A stretch of 64,000 bases of DNA from Longimicrobiales bacterium (GTDB taxonomy: Bacteria > Gemmatimonadota > Gemmatimonadetes > Longimicrobiales > Gaopeijiaceae), in NCBI GenBank assembly GCA_958296005.1, contig CATQHQ010000001.1, forward strand, positions 326,134 through 390,133, in the 5' to 3' direction. Positions 35,190 through 45,000 of the stretch are shown here, piece after piece. The first letter of the stretch is position 1. Every line of letters begins with the position of its first letter. A model generated the notes under the pieces. It was not told where the DNA came from, made no database searches, and saw only the letters and a program-made list of their open reading frames with translations. Made by a program: the position numbers and the translations under genes.

Positions 35190-38100
35190 CTAATGGAAGA
35201 AACGTCCTCTTCCCATGAATGGGGCCTCGGGAGTGCGGCCGGCCCCCTGCGCCTGCCCCACCTCCATCAGCCACCCGTTCAGCGCCTCGACCTTCTCCGC
35301 GATCACGTGGATCACGCCGTCTTCGACCTGCACCTTGCCACGGCAGACCATCAGCCGCGCCGTCAGCAAGGCCCGGCGCCACCGTTCCCGTACGGACGGA
35401 AAGACCACTAGGTTCGCCGTCCCCGTTTCGTCCTCCACCGTGACGAACACGACTTCGCGAGCGGTTCCGGGCCGTTGCCGCACAAGCACGATCCCCGCCA
35501 CCGCAACCCGCGTTCCATCGGGCAACTGGGCCAACTCCGCCGCCGGACGTACCCCCCGCCGCGCCAAGCGCTTCCGCAGAAACGCGACAGGGTGACGCCT
35601 GAGGGAGAGACCGGTCGCACGGTAGTCGGCCACCACATGCTCCCCCGCCGACATGGCGGGCAGCGTCGGCTCGACCTGGACGAGCCGGGTCGGCTGGACG
35701 GGCTGAACGGACCCGACGGACCGGACGAACTGCTGCTGGCAAGCCGCCTCGAACAGCGGAAGCGATCCTCCTTTGCGCGCACCGCTGGCGGCCCACGCGG
35801 CCTGACGGCGGTCCAATCCCATTGAAGCAAATGCGTCGGCGTTGGCCAAGCGCACAAGCGTGGCCCGGGAAACTCCCGATCGCCGCCACAACTCCTCCGG
35901 GGACAAGTAGCCGTTCCCTCTTTCCGCCGCCACCAACGTCGCCTCTTCCTGCCGCAGTCCCTTGATCTGCCGCAGCCCCAGCCGTAATGCGAAGGGACGA
36001 CCGGGGTCGCGACGACGGTTACGGTTGCCGGCTTGCTCGCCGGCCGCTTGCCCGCCGGCCGCCGAGCCCCCTGGCTTCGTCGCCTCCAGGGTGCAGTCCC
36101 AAGCCGAATGGTTGACGTCGGTTGGGCGCACTTCCACGCCGTGGTCGCGCGCGTCGCGCACGATCTGAGCGGGGGCGTAGAAGCCCATGGGCTGACTGTT
36201 CAGCAGGGCGCATGCAAAGACTTCCGGGTAGTGGCGCTTCAGCCACGACGACACGTAGGCCAAAAGCGCAAAGCTGGCCGCGTGGCTCTCGGGAAATCCA
36301 TAGTCGCCGAAGCCCTCGATCTGCCGGAAGCAGCGTTCGGCGAAGGCTTGGTCGTACCCTCGAGTCGTCATCCCTTCCACGAACTTGTCCCTGAAGCGAT
36401 GGACCGTCCCGTAGTTGCGGAAGCTGGCCATGGCTCGGCGCAGCTGGTCGGCCTCCGCCGGAGTGAAGCCCGCCGCGACGATCGCCACCTTCATCGCCTG
36501 CTCCTGAAACAGCGGAACGCCCAAGGTCTTTTCCAGCACTTCGCGCAGCTCGTCGGATGGATAGCACACCGGTTCCGCGCCCTTTCGCCTGCGCAGGTAG
36601 GGGTGCACCATGTCGCCCTGAATCGGCCCGGGCCGCACGATCGCGACCTCGATCACCAAGTCGTAGAAGGTCGCCGGCTTCAGCCGAGGCAGCATCGCCA
36701 TCTGGGCGCGGCTCTCGATCTGGAAGACGCCCACCGTGTCCGCGCGCTGGATCATCTCGTAGACCGCCGGGTCTTCCTGGGGAACGCTGGCCAGCGTGTG
36801 GCGGACGCCGTGATGAGCCTCCATCAGATCGAAGGCGCGACGTATGCACGACAGCATCCCTAGTCCCAGCACATCCACTTTGACGAGGCCCAGCACTTCC
36901 AAGTCGTCCTTGTTCCACTCGATCACCGTGCGGTCCGCCATGGCGGCGTTCTGCACCGGCACGATCTCGCACAGCGGCCCACGGGAGACGACGAAGCCGC
37001 CCGTGTGCTGCGACAAGTGACGGGGAAATCCGCGCAGCTCGTCGGCAAGCGCCAACGTCAGGGCAAGGCGGCGCTCGGAGGGGTCGAGTCCTTCCTCCTT
37101 GGCTCTTGCTTCGTCCACCGGCCCCGACCAGCCTGCCGTCTGGGAGAGGAGCCGGTCGATCACGTCCTTGCTCAGCCCCATGACCTTGCCCACGTCCCGG
37201 AGCGCGCTTCGGGTCCGGTAGGTGATTACCGTTGCCGTCAGCCCCGCGCGGTCCCGTCCGTACTTTCGGTAGATGTACTGGATGACTTCTTCCCGGCGCT
37301 CGTGCTCGAAGTCCACGTCGATGTCGGGCACTTCGTCGCGCTCCGCCGAGATGAAGCGCTCGAAAAGCAGGTCAACGCGGGTGGGATCGACGGACGTGAT
37401 GCCCAAGCAGTAGCAAACCGCCGAGTTCGCCGCCGACCCGCGCCCCTGGCAGAGGATGCCCAAGCCGCGGGCGGTGCGGACGAGGTCGTCCACGGTCAGG
37501 AAGTACGGCGCATACTCCAGCTGGCCGATGAGCGCCAGCTCGTGCTCAACGGCGGCGCGAACCTTCGCCGGAACCCCACCGGGCCAGCGCTGGGCCGCTC
37601 CTTCCCACGCAAGCGCCTCCAGCTTCTCCTGCGGCGGACGACCATCGTCCGACACTTCGTCGGGGTACTCGTAGCGAAGCTCTCCCAGGGAAAACCGGCA
37701 GCGCTCGGCGATCTCCACGGCGTTGGCCATGGCTTGCGCATGGTTGCGAAAGATCCGCGCCATCTCCGTCGGCGTCTTGAGGTGGCGGTCCCCGTTGGGC
37801 GCCAGCCGCCGTCCTGCCGCGTCGATTGTGCAGCGTTCCCGGACGCAGGCCAGCACATCGTGAAGGCGGCGGCGCGCAGGGTCGTGCATCTCCACGTCCC
37901 CAGTGGCGACGAGGGGGACGCCTTGCGCGTCGGCAAGAGCGGCGAGGCGGGCTAGGCGACGGTCGTCGTCGCCCCGGCGGTAGTGGGTCGCAGCCAGGTA
38001 GAGCGGCGCGTCCAGCCGTTCCCGGTACCACGCAAGCTGCTCCGGGAACTCCGGCCCCGGCACCTCCGGCGGCACGACGACGAAGACTTGGTTGGCGGCC

Positions 38101-38486
38101 GCCTGGACCACGTCCGCCCGCCACAGCAGGCACTCCCCCTTGGGCGCCCGCCGTCGTCCTTCGGTGATCAGGCGGGCCAACCGTCCGTAGCCGGCCCTGG
38201 TCATCGGCAGGCAGAGCAGGCTCGGCCCATCCTCCAAGTCGAGACGCGCGCCAGCGATGAAGCGGAGCCCCGCTTGCTTGGCCTCGGCTTGCTCGGCGGC
38301 GTGATAGGCCCGGACGACCCCCGCCAGCGTGTTCCGGTCGGTCAGCGCGATCGCCCGAAGGCCCATTGCGCAGGCCCGCTCCACCAGCTCCTCGGGGTGG
38401 GAGGCGCCCCGCAGGAAGGAGAAGGCGCTGGTGACCTGAAGCTCGGCGTAGGAGGGGGTCGGAGCGTCGGCGTCGTCGCGGCTCAC
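35190..38486 (-). CDS. dnaE2: Error-prone DNA polymerase III alpha subunit (ImuC/DnaE2)
   Basis: Translesion polymerase of the ImuA-ImuB-DnaE2 mutasome. The 1,098 residues start with a PHP domain (ELQVTSAFSFLRGASHPEEL, ALTDRNTLAG), then the C-family polymerase core with catalytic acidic residues in VPDIDVDFEHERREEV, GRGSAANSAVCYCLGI and RHLSQHTGGFVVS. A helix-hairpin-helix region (LRQIKGLRQEEA) and an OB fold near residues 1000-1080 (VAVAGIVLVRQRPGTA) follow. Length matches DnaE2 (about 1,050-1,100). The ATG at 38486 overlaps the imuB stop by four bases, giving tight coupling. Expected to be SOS-induced. Confidence 0.96.
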   Translation of the reverse strand: MSRDDADAPTPSYAELQVTSAFSFLRGASHPEELVERACAMGLRAIALTDRNTLAGVVRAYHAAEQAEAKQAGLRFIAGARLDLEDGPSLLCLPMTRAGYGRLARLITEGRRRAPKGECLLWRADVVQAAANQVFVVVPPEVPGPEFPEQLAWYRERLDAPLYLAATHYRRGDDDRRLARLAALADAQGVPLVATGDVEMHDPARRRLHDVLACVRERCTIDAAGRRLAPNGDRHLKTPTEMARIFRNHAQAMANAVEIAERCRFSLGELRYEYPDEVSDDGRPPQEKLEALAWEGAAQRWPGGVPAKVRAAVEHELALIGQLEYAPYFLTVDDLVRTARGLGILCQGRGSAANSAVCYCLGITSVDPTRVDLLFERFISAERDEVPDIDVDFEHERREEVIQYIYRKYGRDRAGLTATVITYRTRSALRDVGKVMGLSKDVIDRLLSQTAGWSGPVDEARAKEEGLDPSERRLALTLALADELRGFPRHLSQHTGGFVVSRGPLCEIVPVQNAAMADRTVIEWNKDDLEVLGLVKVDVLGLGMLSCIRRAFDLMEAHHGVRHTLASVPQEDPAVYEMIQRADTVGVFQIESRAQMAMLPRLKPATFYDLVIEVAIVRPGPIQGDMVHPYLRRRKGAEPVCYPSDELREVLEKTLGVPLFQEQAMKVAIVAAGFTPAEADQLRRAMASFRNYGTVHRFRDKFVEGMTTRGYDQAFAERCFRQIEGFGDYGFPESHAASFALLAYVSSWLKRHYPEVFACALLNSQPMGFYAPAQIVRDARDHGVEVRPTDVNHSAWDCTLEATKPGGSAAGGQAAGEQAGNRNRRRDPGRPFALRLGLRQIKGLRQEEATLVAAERGNGYLSPEELWRRSGVSRATLVRLANADAFASMGLDRRQAAWAASGARKGGSLPLFEAACQQQFVRSVGSVQPVQPTRLVQVEPTLPAMSAGEHVVADYRATGLSLRRHPVAFLRKRLARRGVRPAAELAQLPDGTRVAVAGIVLVRQRPGTAREVVFVTVEDETGTANLVVFPSVRERWRRALLTARLMVCRGKVQVEDGVIHVIAEKVEALNGWLMEVGQAQGAGRTPEAPFMGRGRFFH

Positions 38487-40027
38487 GCAAAGACTCCGTG
38501 GAGGAACCAGCGGGTCGCGTCGCCGGCCTCACGAAAGAGCCACCAGCGGCGGCCGTCCTCGCCTTCGGCCAAGTAGTATTCCCGTGGCGGGGAAACTTGC
38601 CGCCACCACTCGCACTCGATCCGCTCGGGGCCCTCGGCAGCCCGCACATCGTGCCTCCGTCCCCGACGGCGGAAGCACGCCGGCGGCTCTCCAGGACCGG
38701 GGTCGGGGAACACGTCCACCCGTTCCGGGGGCGACAGGAGGCGTACCGGACGGCGGCGCCCCTTGGGCCAGCGCGGCGTCGCGGCCGTCGCCGAGGCGAG
38801 GAGCGAGCCGCTTCCCACCGCTCCTTCGGGCAACCAGCTGTCGCGCGGCGTCGGGCGCGCAATCCGGTCGAAGCCGAAGCGGTTCCCCAGCCGATCCAGG
38901 AGGCCGGACAGCTTGCCGCCCTCCCAGCCGTCGGTCCAGTCGGCCTGGGCTTCCTCGACCGGTTCCGCCACCTCCGCGGACAGCGCCATCTCCTCGATCC
39001 CGAAGCCGGGCTCCACCTGCTCCAGCTTTTCGGCGAACAAGGCCATGAGGAGATCTTTCCGCCGCAGGGGACGGCTGGCACCGACGACCAAGCTCTGGGG
39101 CTTGCCATCCACCCGGCAGCAGACAAGGCGCATCCGCCGGGCGCCTTCTCCCGTCCGTCGCAGCAGCCGGCATAAGTCGCCCAGAAGCCCCGCCGTCGCC
39201 GCACGAACGTCCTCCGCCCTGGAAATGGGCTCGGCGAAGGCCCGGCGAACCTCCCGGGGCAGAATCGGCCGAAGGGGCACGAGCGGCTCGTCCAGCAGGC
39301 CCAAGGCTTGGTCCAGTCGTCGGGGAAGGTCGAAACCGAAGCGTTTGCCCAGCTGGACGGATTCTACGTCAAATAGTGCATGGATTTTGTCCAAGCCAAA
39401 GGACGACAGGGCCTCGACGACGCCGGGCTCCAGGCGCAGGGCCGCAACGGGGAGCTCGGCCAGCACCTCCTTCAGCTCGTCCGACCCGGCGGCAATGGGG
39501 GCCACGGTCGGGTTTTCCTTGCCGTAGCGGGCCAGCGCCCAGGCGGCCCCCGGCGTGCCGGCCAGCGCCATCCGCGAACTCAGGCCGAGGCGGTCGAGTC
39601 CCTCCCGCAGCGAGCCCGCCAGCGCTCGCTCGCCGCCGAAGAGGTGAGCGCAACCGCCGACGTCGAGGAAAAGGGCGTCGGGCCCCGCGACGGCGACGCG
39701 GGGGGTGAAGCGAACCGCCCATCGGGCCAGCGACTCCAGCACGCGGGCGTCGACAGCCGGATCGGCGGGGTGGTCGACCAAGTCGGGAACGACGGCCCTA
39801 GCGGCCGCCAGGGGCATCTCCCCGACCACCCCAGCCCGCCGCGCACGATCGTTGACCGCTGCGATCACCATCCGCCCCCGGGCCTCGGCAACGGTGGCGA
39901 AGGGCCGCTCCCGCGCCTCCGGGAGGCGGCGCGCCAACCTCTCGGTGGGCCACCACGGCAACCAAACCGCCAAGATGCGACGCGGCACGGCACGCGGCAT
40001 GGCGGAGGCGCGGGCACCGGCGCTCAT
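38483..40027 (-). CDS. imuB: ImuB, Y-family-like DNA polymerase subunit
   Basis: Adaptor of the mutasome, related to Y-family polymerases but usually lacking polymerase activity; it bridges ImuA, DnaE2 and the beta clamp. The 514-aa product begins RRILAVWLPWWPTERLARR, with the Y-family pattern AGVVGEMPLAAARAVVPDL and FTPRVAVAGPDALFLDVGG. The C-terminal part carries ImuB-type sequence (PVRLLSPPERVDVFPDPGPG, EYYLAEGEDGRRWWLFRE). ATG at 40027 overlaps the imuA stop (ATGA). A longer in-frame extension upstream is only the antisense of imuA's reading frame and is not used. Confidence 0.93.
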   Translation of the reverse strand: MSAGARASAMPRAVPRRILAVWLPWWPTERLARRLPEARERPFATVAEARGRMVIAAVNDRARRAGVVGEMPLAAARAVVPDLVDHPADPAVDARVLESLARWAVRFTPRVAVAGPDALFLDVGGCAHLFGGERALAGSLREGLDRLGLSSRMALAGTPGAAWALARYGKENPTVAPIAAGSDELKEVLAELPVAALRLEPGVVEALSSFGLDKIHALFDVESVQLGKRFGFDLPRRLDQALGLLDEPLVPLRPILPREVRRAFAEPISRAEDVRAATAGLLGDLCRLLRRTGEGARRMRLVCCRVDGKPQSLVVGASRPLRRKDLLMALFAEKLEQVEPGFGIEEMALSAEVAEPVEEAQADWTDGWEGGKLSGLLDRLGNRFGFDRIARPTPRDSWLPEGAVGSGSLLASATAATPRWPKGRRRPVRLLSPPERVDVFPDPGPGEPPACFRRRGRRHDVRAAEGPERIECEWWRQVSPPREYYLAEGEDGRRWWLFREAGDATRWFLHGVFA

Positions 40028-40737
40028 CGGACACCCCGTGCGCTGTTGCCCTGTGCGGCGCCGCACCATCCGCCGCCGCACCATCTCCTCACTGCCTCCG
40101 CCGGCCGGCCACCCCGGCAACGGAGCAGCTCGATGCGCCACTTCGCCGCCCCGTCGCCGTCGCCCGGAACGCCGGCGACCCGCCAGCGGCTGGACGCCGT
40201 GGGAACGCCCGCGCCCGCGCCCGGCGAAACCGACAAGACCAGCCCCAGCACATCCGAGCCTTCGGCGGCCAGCATCAGACGCCGCGAGGCCGCGAGGCCC
40301 ACCAGCCCACCGCTTTCCGCCACCACCCCTTTCACCGCCCCGCTGCGCAACGCCTCCTCCATCGCCCACGCCACGTCTTCCGGCCGCCGCAGCCCGGAAA
40401 CCACCAACAGCCGCCCCGGAACGATCCCGTAGCGAACCAAGCCCGGCGGATACAGGTCGCAACCCCGCGCCAGCCACAGCAGCTCCCCGCCATGGGCGCC
40501 CGCCCGAGCCAGCAGGATGGCGCAGAAGCCAGTGGCGGCGGCGTCCCCACCCACCTCGTGGACGCACCCTCGCCGCAGCCCACCGCCCGGAAGGGCCGCG
40601 TCGATCTCCGGGATGCCCAGCGGCAGCGGCGGCCACCGGGCGGACCCCCCGCTCTCCAGCCGCTGGACGGCTCGGCGAAGGGCGTCCGGCACGGGCCGGG
40701 TCGCGGAATCGGGTGCGGACGGGGACGCGGCAAGCAT
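40024..40737 (-). CDS. imuA: ImuA, RecA-like subunit of the mutasome
   Basis: RecA-fold accessory protein needed for ImuB-DnaE2 mutagenesis. The 237-aa sequence has the ImuA pattern PLPLGIPEIDAALPGGGLRRGCVHEV, where RecA has its nucleotide-binding approach, but the P-loop itself is degenerate (GGDAAATGF), as is usual for ImuA. Further motifs: YPPGLVRYGIVPGRLLVV and RPEDVAWAMEEALRSGAV. ATG at 40737; its stop overlaps imuB. First gene of the cassette, with a good promoter immediately upstream. Confidence 0.92.
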   Translation of the reverse strand: MLAASPSAPDSATRPVPDALRRAVQRLESGGSARWPPLPLGIPEIDAALPGGGLRRGCVHEVGGDAAATGFCAILLARAGAHGGELLWLARGCDLYPPGLVRYGIVPGRLLVVSGLRRPEDVAWAMEEALRSGAVKGVVAESGGLVGLAASRRLMLAAEGSDVLGLVLSVSPGAGAGVPTASSRWRVAGVPGDGDGAAKWRIELLRCRGGRPAEAVRRWCGGGWCGAAQGNSARGVR

Positions 40738-40745
40738 GGCTCGGC

Positions 40746-40775
40746 AAGATACCGAACAAAAACCGTAATCGTCAA
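40746..40775 (-). promoter_or_regulatory. Candidate promoter of imuA-imuB-dnaE2
   Basis: On the minus strand TTGACG (40775-40770) and TATCTT (40751-40746) are 18 bases apart, the -10 ending nine bases before the imuA ATG, so the leader would be very short or absent. The -35 lies at the left boundary of the insertion-sequence remnant. ACCGAAC at 40751-40757 and GTTCGGT at 40796-40802 form an inverted pair around it; no clear LexA box was recognised. Confidence 0.5.
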
Positions 40776-40834
40776 CCACGTGAGTCCGTCCCCATGTTCG
40801 GTCGGAGGCCGAACGCGATCCGGGAGAGGAGCGA

Positions 40835-41629
40835 ATGGAGTTGAGCGTAAGGGAGCGGGACCGAATGGCGGTGTTGAGGCAGGTGGACGAGGGGATGTTG
40901 GCGGCGGCGACGGGGGCGGCGCGGCTGGGGGCGGCGCGGCGCCACTTTCGGCGTCTGATGCGCCGGTTCGAGGCGGAGGGCGACGGTGCTGCAATCCACC
41001 GGCTGCGGGGCCGGAGGTCAAACCGGGCGCTGGCGCCGGAGGTGCGGGAGCGGGTGCTGGCTCTGGCGGCGGACCCGTTGCAGGCCGGTTTCGGACCGCC
41101 GTTGCTGGCGGAGCACGCGCGGCGGCGCTTTGGCGTGCGCGTGAGCGCCGAGACGGTCCGAGGGTGGCTGGCGGCGGTGGGAGTGTGGAAGCGCAGGCGC
41201 AAGCGGGCGAAGCACCGGAGCCGGCGGCCGCAGCGTGCGGCGCTGGGCGAGTTGGTGCAGTGGGACAGCTCGATCCACCCGTGGCTGGAGGCGCGGGGGC
41301 CGGCCGACCTCGTGGCGCCCGCCGATCCTCTGGACGCGCACCGCCCGTTGCCGCCGGACGCCGATCTCGAAGCCCTGTTCGCGGACGGCTGCGCGGGTCG
41401 TGGGACACGACTTCACGGTGCGCTGGAAGAACACCTTCTGGCAGATTGGGCAGGAGGAGGCCGTGGCGGCCGGGAGTCCGGCCGGGCTCGCGGATCGTCG
41501 TCGAACGGCGTCTCTCGGGCGAGCTGCGCCTGCGCCACGGCGGCCGGTACTTGGCGGCCCGGGCGCTGGGTGCCGCTCGGCCTGCGCCGCCTCGCCGCCA
41601 CGGGCGCGTCGTCTGGAGTGGCGCGGTGA
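40835..41629 (+). pseudogene. ISNCY-family transposase pseudogene, internally deleted and frameshifted
   Basis: The first 150 or so codons read as an intact N-terminus: a helix-turn-helix region (MELSVRERDRMAVLRQVDEG), a second DNA-binding part (HARRRFGVRVSAETVRGWL) and the first catalytic Asp in GELVQWDSSIHPW. The frame then jumps to PLPPDADLEALFADGC, which belongs near the C-terminus of such transposases, so the rest of the DDE core is deleted. The remaining C-terminal sequence continues in other frames: GHDFTVRWKNTFWQI in one, SRIVVERRLSGELRLRHGG in another. An open frame of 264 codons persists but cannot make active enzyme. Confidence 0.8.
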
Positions 41630-41651
41630 CCCGGCCTGCTCCCGGCCTCCC

Positions 41652-41714
41652 GGGCTTGGCGTCCAAGCCCCGCGCCTGCACCGTGCTCCGGGGCCTCTGC
41701 GGAGGCCCCGGAGC
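41652..41714. repeat. Two perfect hairpins at the 3' side of the IS remnant
   Basis: Hairpin 1: GGGCTTGG (41652-41659), loop CGT, CCAAGCCC (41663-41670). Hairpin 2: GCTCCGGGGCCTC (41685-41697), four-base loop, GAGGCCCCGGAGC (41702-41714), 13 perfect base pairs. No T-run follows either, so they are not typical intrinsic terminators; they may limit read-through from the transposase towards the tRNA. Confidence 0.6.
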
Positions 41715-41737
41715 AACCCACTACCACACCAAGGGGA

Positions 41738-41780
41738 GGACATTTCTACTTTGGCCTACCCCCGGACATTTCTACTTTGG
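41738..41780 (+). repeat. Direct repeat of IS end sequence
   Basis: GGACATTTCTACTTTGG occurs at 41738-41754 and 41764-41780, period 26 bases, separated by CCTACCCCC. The outer copy is followed by TTTGACA. This is the right terminal region of the insertion sequence; a repeated end motif may be multiple transposase-binding sites. Confidence 0.75.
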
Positions 41781-41803
41781 TTTGACAGCGTATGGGCCAA
41801 GTG

Positions 41804-41831
41804 TTGACTCTAGGCGTCGACCTTCTATCTT
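41804..41831 (+). promoter_or_regulatory. Promoter of tRNA-Ile
   Basis: TTGACT (41804-41809) and TATCTT (41826-41831), 16-base spacer; the tRNA begins 14 bases after the -10, a usual leader length. The motif resembles the promoters seen upstream of imuA and of the gene at 46380. Confidence 0.65.
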
Positions 41832-41844
41832 CCGTCCCCCGAAC

Positions 41845-41918
<74 letters not shown>

Positions 41919-42092
41919 TTTGCCGTGTGGAAAGGACGCGCTGTGGCGCGACGACGAGTAAACTCCGGCTCTCGGACCCCCCAGCCCCATGCCGGCGATG
42001 CAAGTTGGTCGGCGACTGGTTTTCGCCGGGCGACTGGACGCTGGGCGACCGGGGCCGCAGCAGCTGACGCGCAAGGTGGCTTCCCGTGGACA

Positions 42093-45000
42093 TTGAGCCG
42101 TGGAGGGCGATGGCTTCGGCAAGTACGCTGTTTTGTTCTTTGTGCCACGCTTGCGCTAGCAGCTCAGGCGGGCAGGGCGGCTCGGGCAGACGCCTTGGCA
42201 ACCGGAGCGGTAGCCGCCGGGGCACAGACCGACGATCCGGCCCGACGCTGGGATTTCTTTATGGAGCAACGACGGTCTCCGGGGCTGGAGGGACTAGGCG
42301 GCCGACTGCAGGCGGCTCGATCCGCAGTCTTGCGCAGGCCGGTGCGGACAACGCCGCCCGGGCGCCGAACCGCGGTGCGGTCGGGGACGTGGGAGCCCTT
42401 GGGGCCGCAAGTCATTCCATGGTTCTTGAACTCGACGGGCCGGGTCTCTGCGGTGACGCTGCACCCCACCGACCCCGACTTGATCTTCGCGGGCGGAGCG
42501 CAAGGCGGAGTCTGGAGGACCGATAATCAAGGGATGTCGTGGCAGCCCCTGACGGACGATCAATGCTCGTTGGCGATGGGGGCGGTCGCATTGGACCCTG
42601 TGGCTCCGAACATCGTGTACGCCGGCACCGGCGAGGCTCACTTTTCGGGGGACAGTTACTACGGGTGCGGCGTGCTACGCTCAATCGACGGCGGCGCGAC
42701 TTGGACGCACTTCGGCCAGTCCGTTTTTGACAACGCTTGGGGTGGCGCACGCTTTTCGCGGATGGCCGTCGATCCGGCCACGGCGGGCTCGGTCAACGAG
42801 ACCACCGTCTACGCGGCCACCGACCTGGGATTCTACCGCTCCACGAACTCGGGCAGGACATGGAGCAATACCTTAGCACCTGTGGGTGACAACGTCGTGA
42901 CGGACCTTGCGTTGCACCCTAGCGTTCCGGCGCGGCTCTTGGTCGGGATTAAGCGGGGCGGCGTGCATCGGTCCATCGACGGCGGCGCAACGTGGGAGCA
43001 CCTTGACTTGGGCGACAGCACCGACGGGCGGGTCATGCTGGCCCAGGCTGCGTCCGACCCCGGCATCGTCTACGCCGCCTTCGACCCACAGCTCGAGGAA
43101 GACGCGCCGCCCAAGCTGTACCGAACCTCCGACGGCGGCGACACGTGGTCCGCGTTGCCCGCCGAGGGCGCGTCATGCAACCAATGCTGGTACGACATGA
43201 CGCTGGCCGTGCATCCGCGGGACCCGAACGTCTTGTACTTCGGGGGCATTTTGTTCTATCGCTCCGACAACGGAGGGCAGTCCTTCAAGGTCAAGATGAA
43301 CCAAGCCGAGTGGATCCACGTGGACCAGCACGTGATCACGACCGATCCCGACCGGCCAGACATGGTCTGGGTTGGCAACGATGGCGGCGTGTACCGAAGT
43401 CCCGACCGGGGAGAGAGCTGGCAGTCGCTGAACACGAACCTGGAGCTGACGCAGTTCTACGGCGGCGTGTCGATTCAGCCGCACGAGCCTTTCGTCTTGG
43501 GAGGCACGCAGGACAACGGCACGGTTCGACACCGGCCCGGAGATCCGGTTTGGCAACTCGTGCTAGGCGGCGACGGCGGCTTTACGGCCACGCATCCCAC
43601 CCGGGATCGGATATGGGCCGAAACGCAATGGGGCGGCGATTACTCGGGTCCTCGGCGCTCGGACGGCGGCTCGTTCCTGGAGCAGGTCATTGCGGGCATC
43701 AACTTAGACGACAACGCCTGGTTCATTCCGCCGCTGGTCATGGATCCGTTCGACCCGGACGTGCTGTACTTCGGCACTACGCGCCTGTACAGGACGCGAG
43801 ACGGCGGGGATTGGTGGGAGGCGACCCTGAACGAATCGAGAGGCGTATCATCTCCGATATCTGCGATTGCGCCAGCGCGCTCCGACGGGGCCGTGGTGTA
43901 TGCCGCCAGTTGGGGTCAAGTTCACGTGACCCGGGACGGCGGCGACACGTGGCGCACGGGCGTTCTTCCCAACCGATACGTGTCCGACTTGGCGGTCCAT
44001 CCCTTCCGGGCGGGCAGGGCTTGGGCCACGGTGTCGGGGTTCGGCTCCGGCCATGTGTTCGCCACGGACGACTTCGGCGAGACGTGGCAGGACGTCACGG
44101 GCAACCTTCCCGACCACCCGGTTAACGCAGTGCTACTGGATCCCGGCAACGACGGTCAGCTCTTCATAGGAACGGACCTGGGCGTGTTCGCGTCGGCAAC
44201 ACCAGGCCGCTGGGAACGGTTCGGAGGCGGACTGCCCATGGTGGCCGTCTTCGACTTGGTCGTTGAGCCTCATGCGCGCATGATGGTGGCCGCCACGCAC
44301 GGCCGCGGCGCCTTCTCAGTGCCGGCGTCGGCACCGCTGGCGTTGCAGGTGCGGGTTCAAGAGCAAGAGTTGGAGGTGCCGGTGGGCGGTCAGCCCGTGG
44401 CGGCCGTGGCCGGCGTCGGCGTCTTCGGCACCGACTGGCCAAGCGAACGATGGACGGCTACGCACGGCGGATCGGAGTGGCTGTCGCTGGACGCGAGTTC
44501 CGGCGCGCCCTTCGACACGCTGGCCTGGACGGTTGATCCGTCGGACCTCGAGGCCGGCGAGTACGCGGAGACAGTTCGGCTCCGCGCTCCGGGCGTCTCC
44601 GAAGAGGACGAGGCGGCAGTGGAGGTGCGGCTCACGGTGGGCGTGCTCGTTTCGACGCGAGACCGCTCGGGTGGCCGCGCCGTCTCGATGGCCGGAGTTG
44701 CGGAGACGTTTGCGGACTCGGTGGTCGTGGAGTTGAAGGGCTTCGGGGCCGAAGCGAGCACGTGGTCGGCCAGCGTGGGCAGGGCGGGCGGATCGGCGTG
44801 GTTGGAGCTGCTGGACTCGGCGGGCACGGCTGGCGACCGCTTGCGGTGGCGCCGGAGCGCCAGTGCGGTGGACGCCGGTCTCCATGTGGATACGATCCAG
44901 ATTGACGTGGACGGGGCGGGGCGTCCGTTCTTCGTGGCCGACACCTTCCAGGTGGCGGCGGACATATCGGTCCAAGCGGCCGCCCAGGCGCTCCTGGGTG

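Larger units (their letters stand above)
40770..41787 (+). mobile_element. Decayed insertion sequence (ISNCY-like) between imuA and tRNA-Ile
   Basis: The segment contains a disrupted transposase gene, two strong hairpins and, at its right side, two copies of the end sequence GGACATTTCTACTTTGG, the outer copy continuing into TTTGACA. The left limit is a guess: GTCAACCACG at 40771 only weakly resembles the reverse complement of the right end. The element is flanked by the imuA promoter and the tRNA promoter, a typical place for insertion, and cannot transpose by itself. Confidence 0.6.

Noticed and set aside
40770-40793. Left inverted repeat of the insertion sequence
   Set aside because: Only GTCAA and CCA agree with the reverse complement of the right end; similarity is too weak to define the terminus.
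40746-40802. LexA/SOS box upstream of imuA
   Set aside because: GTTCG/CGAAC half-sites are present but spaced far from any known SOS-box form, so only the promoter is reported.
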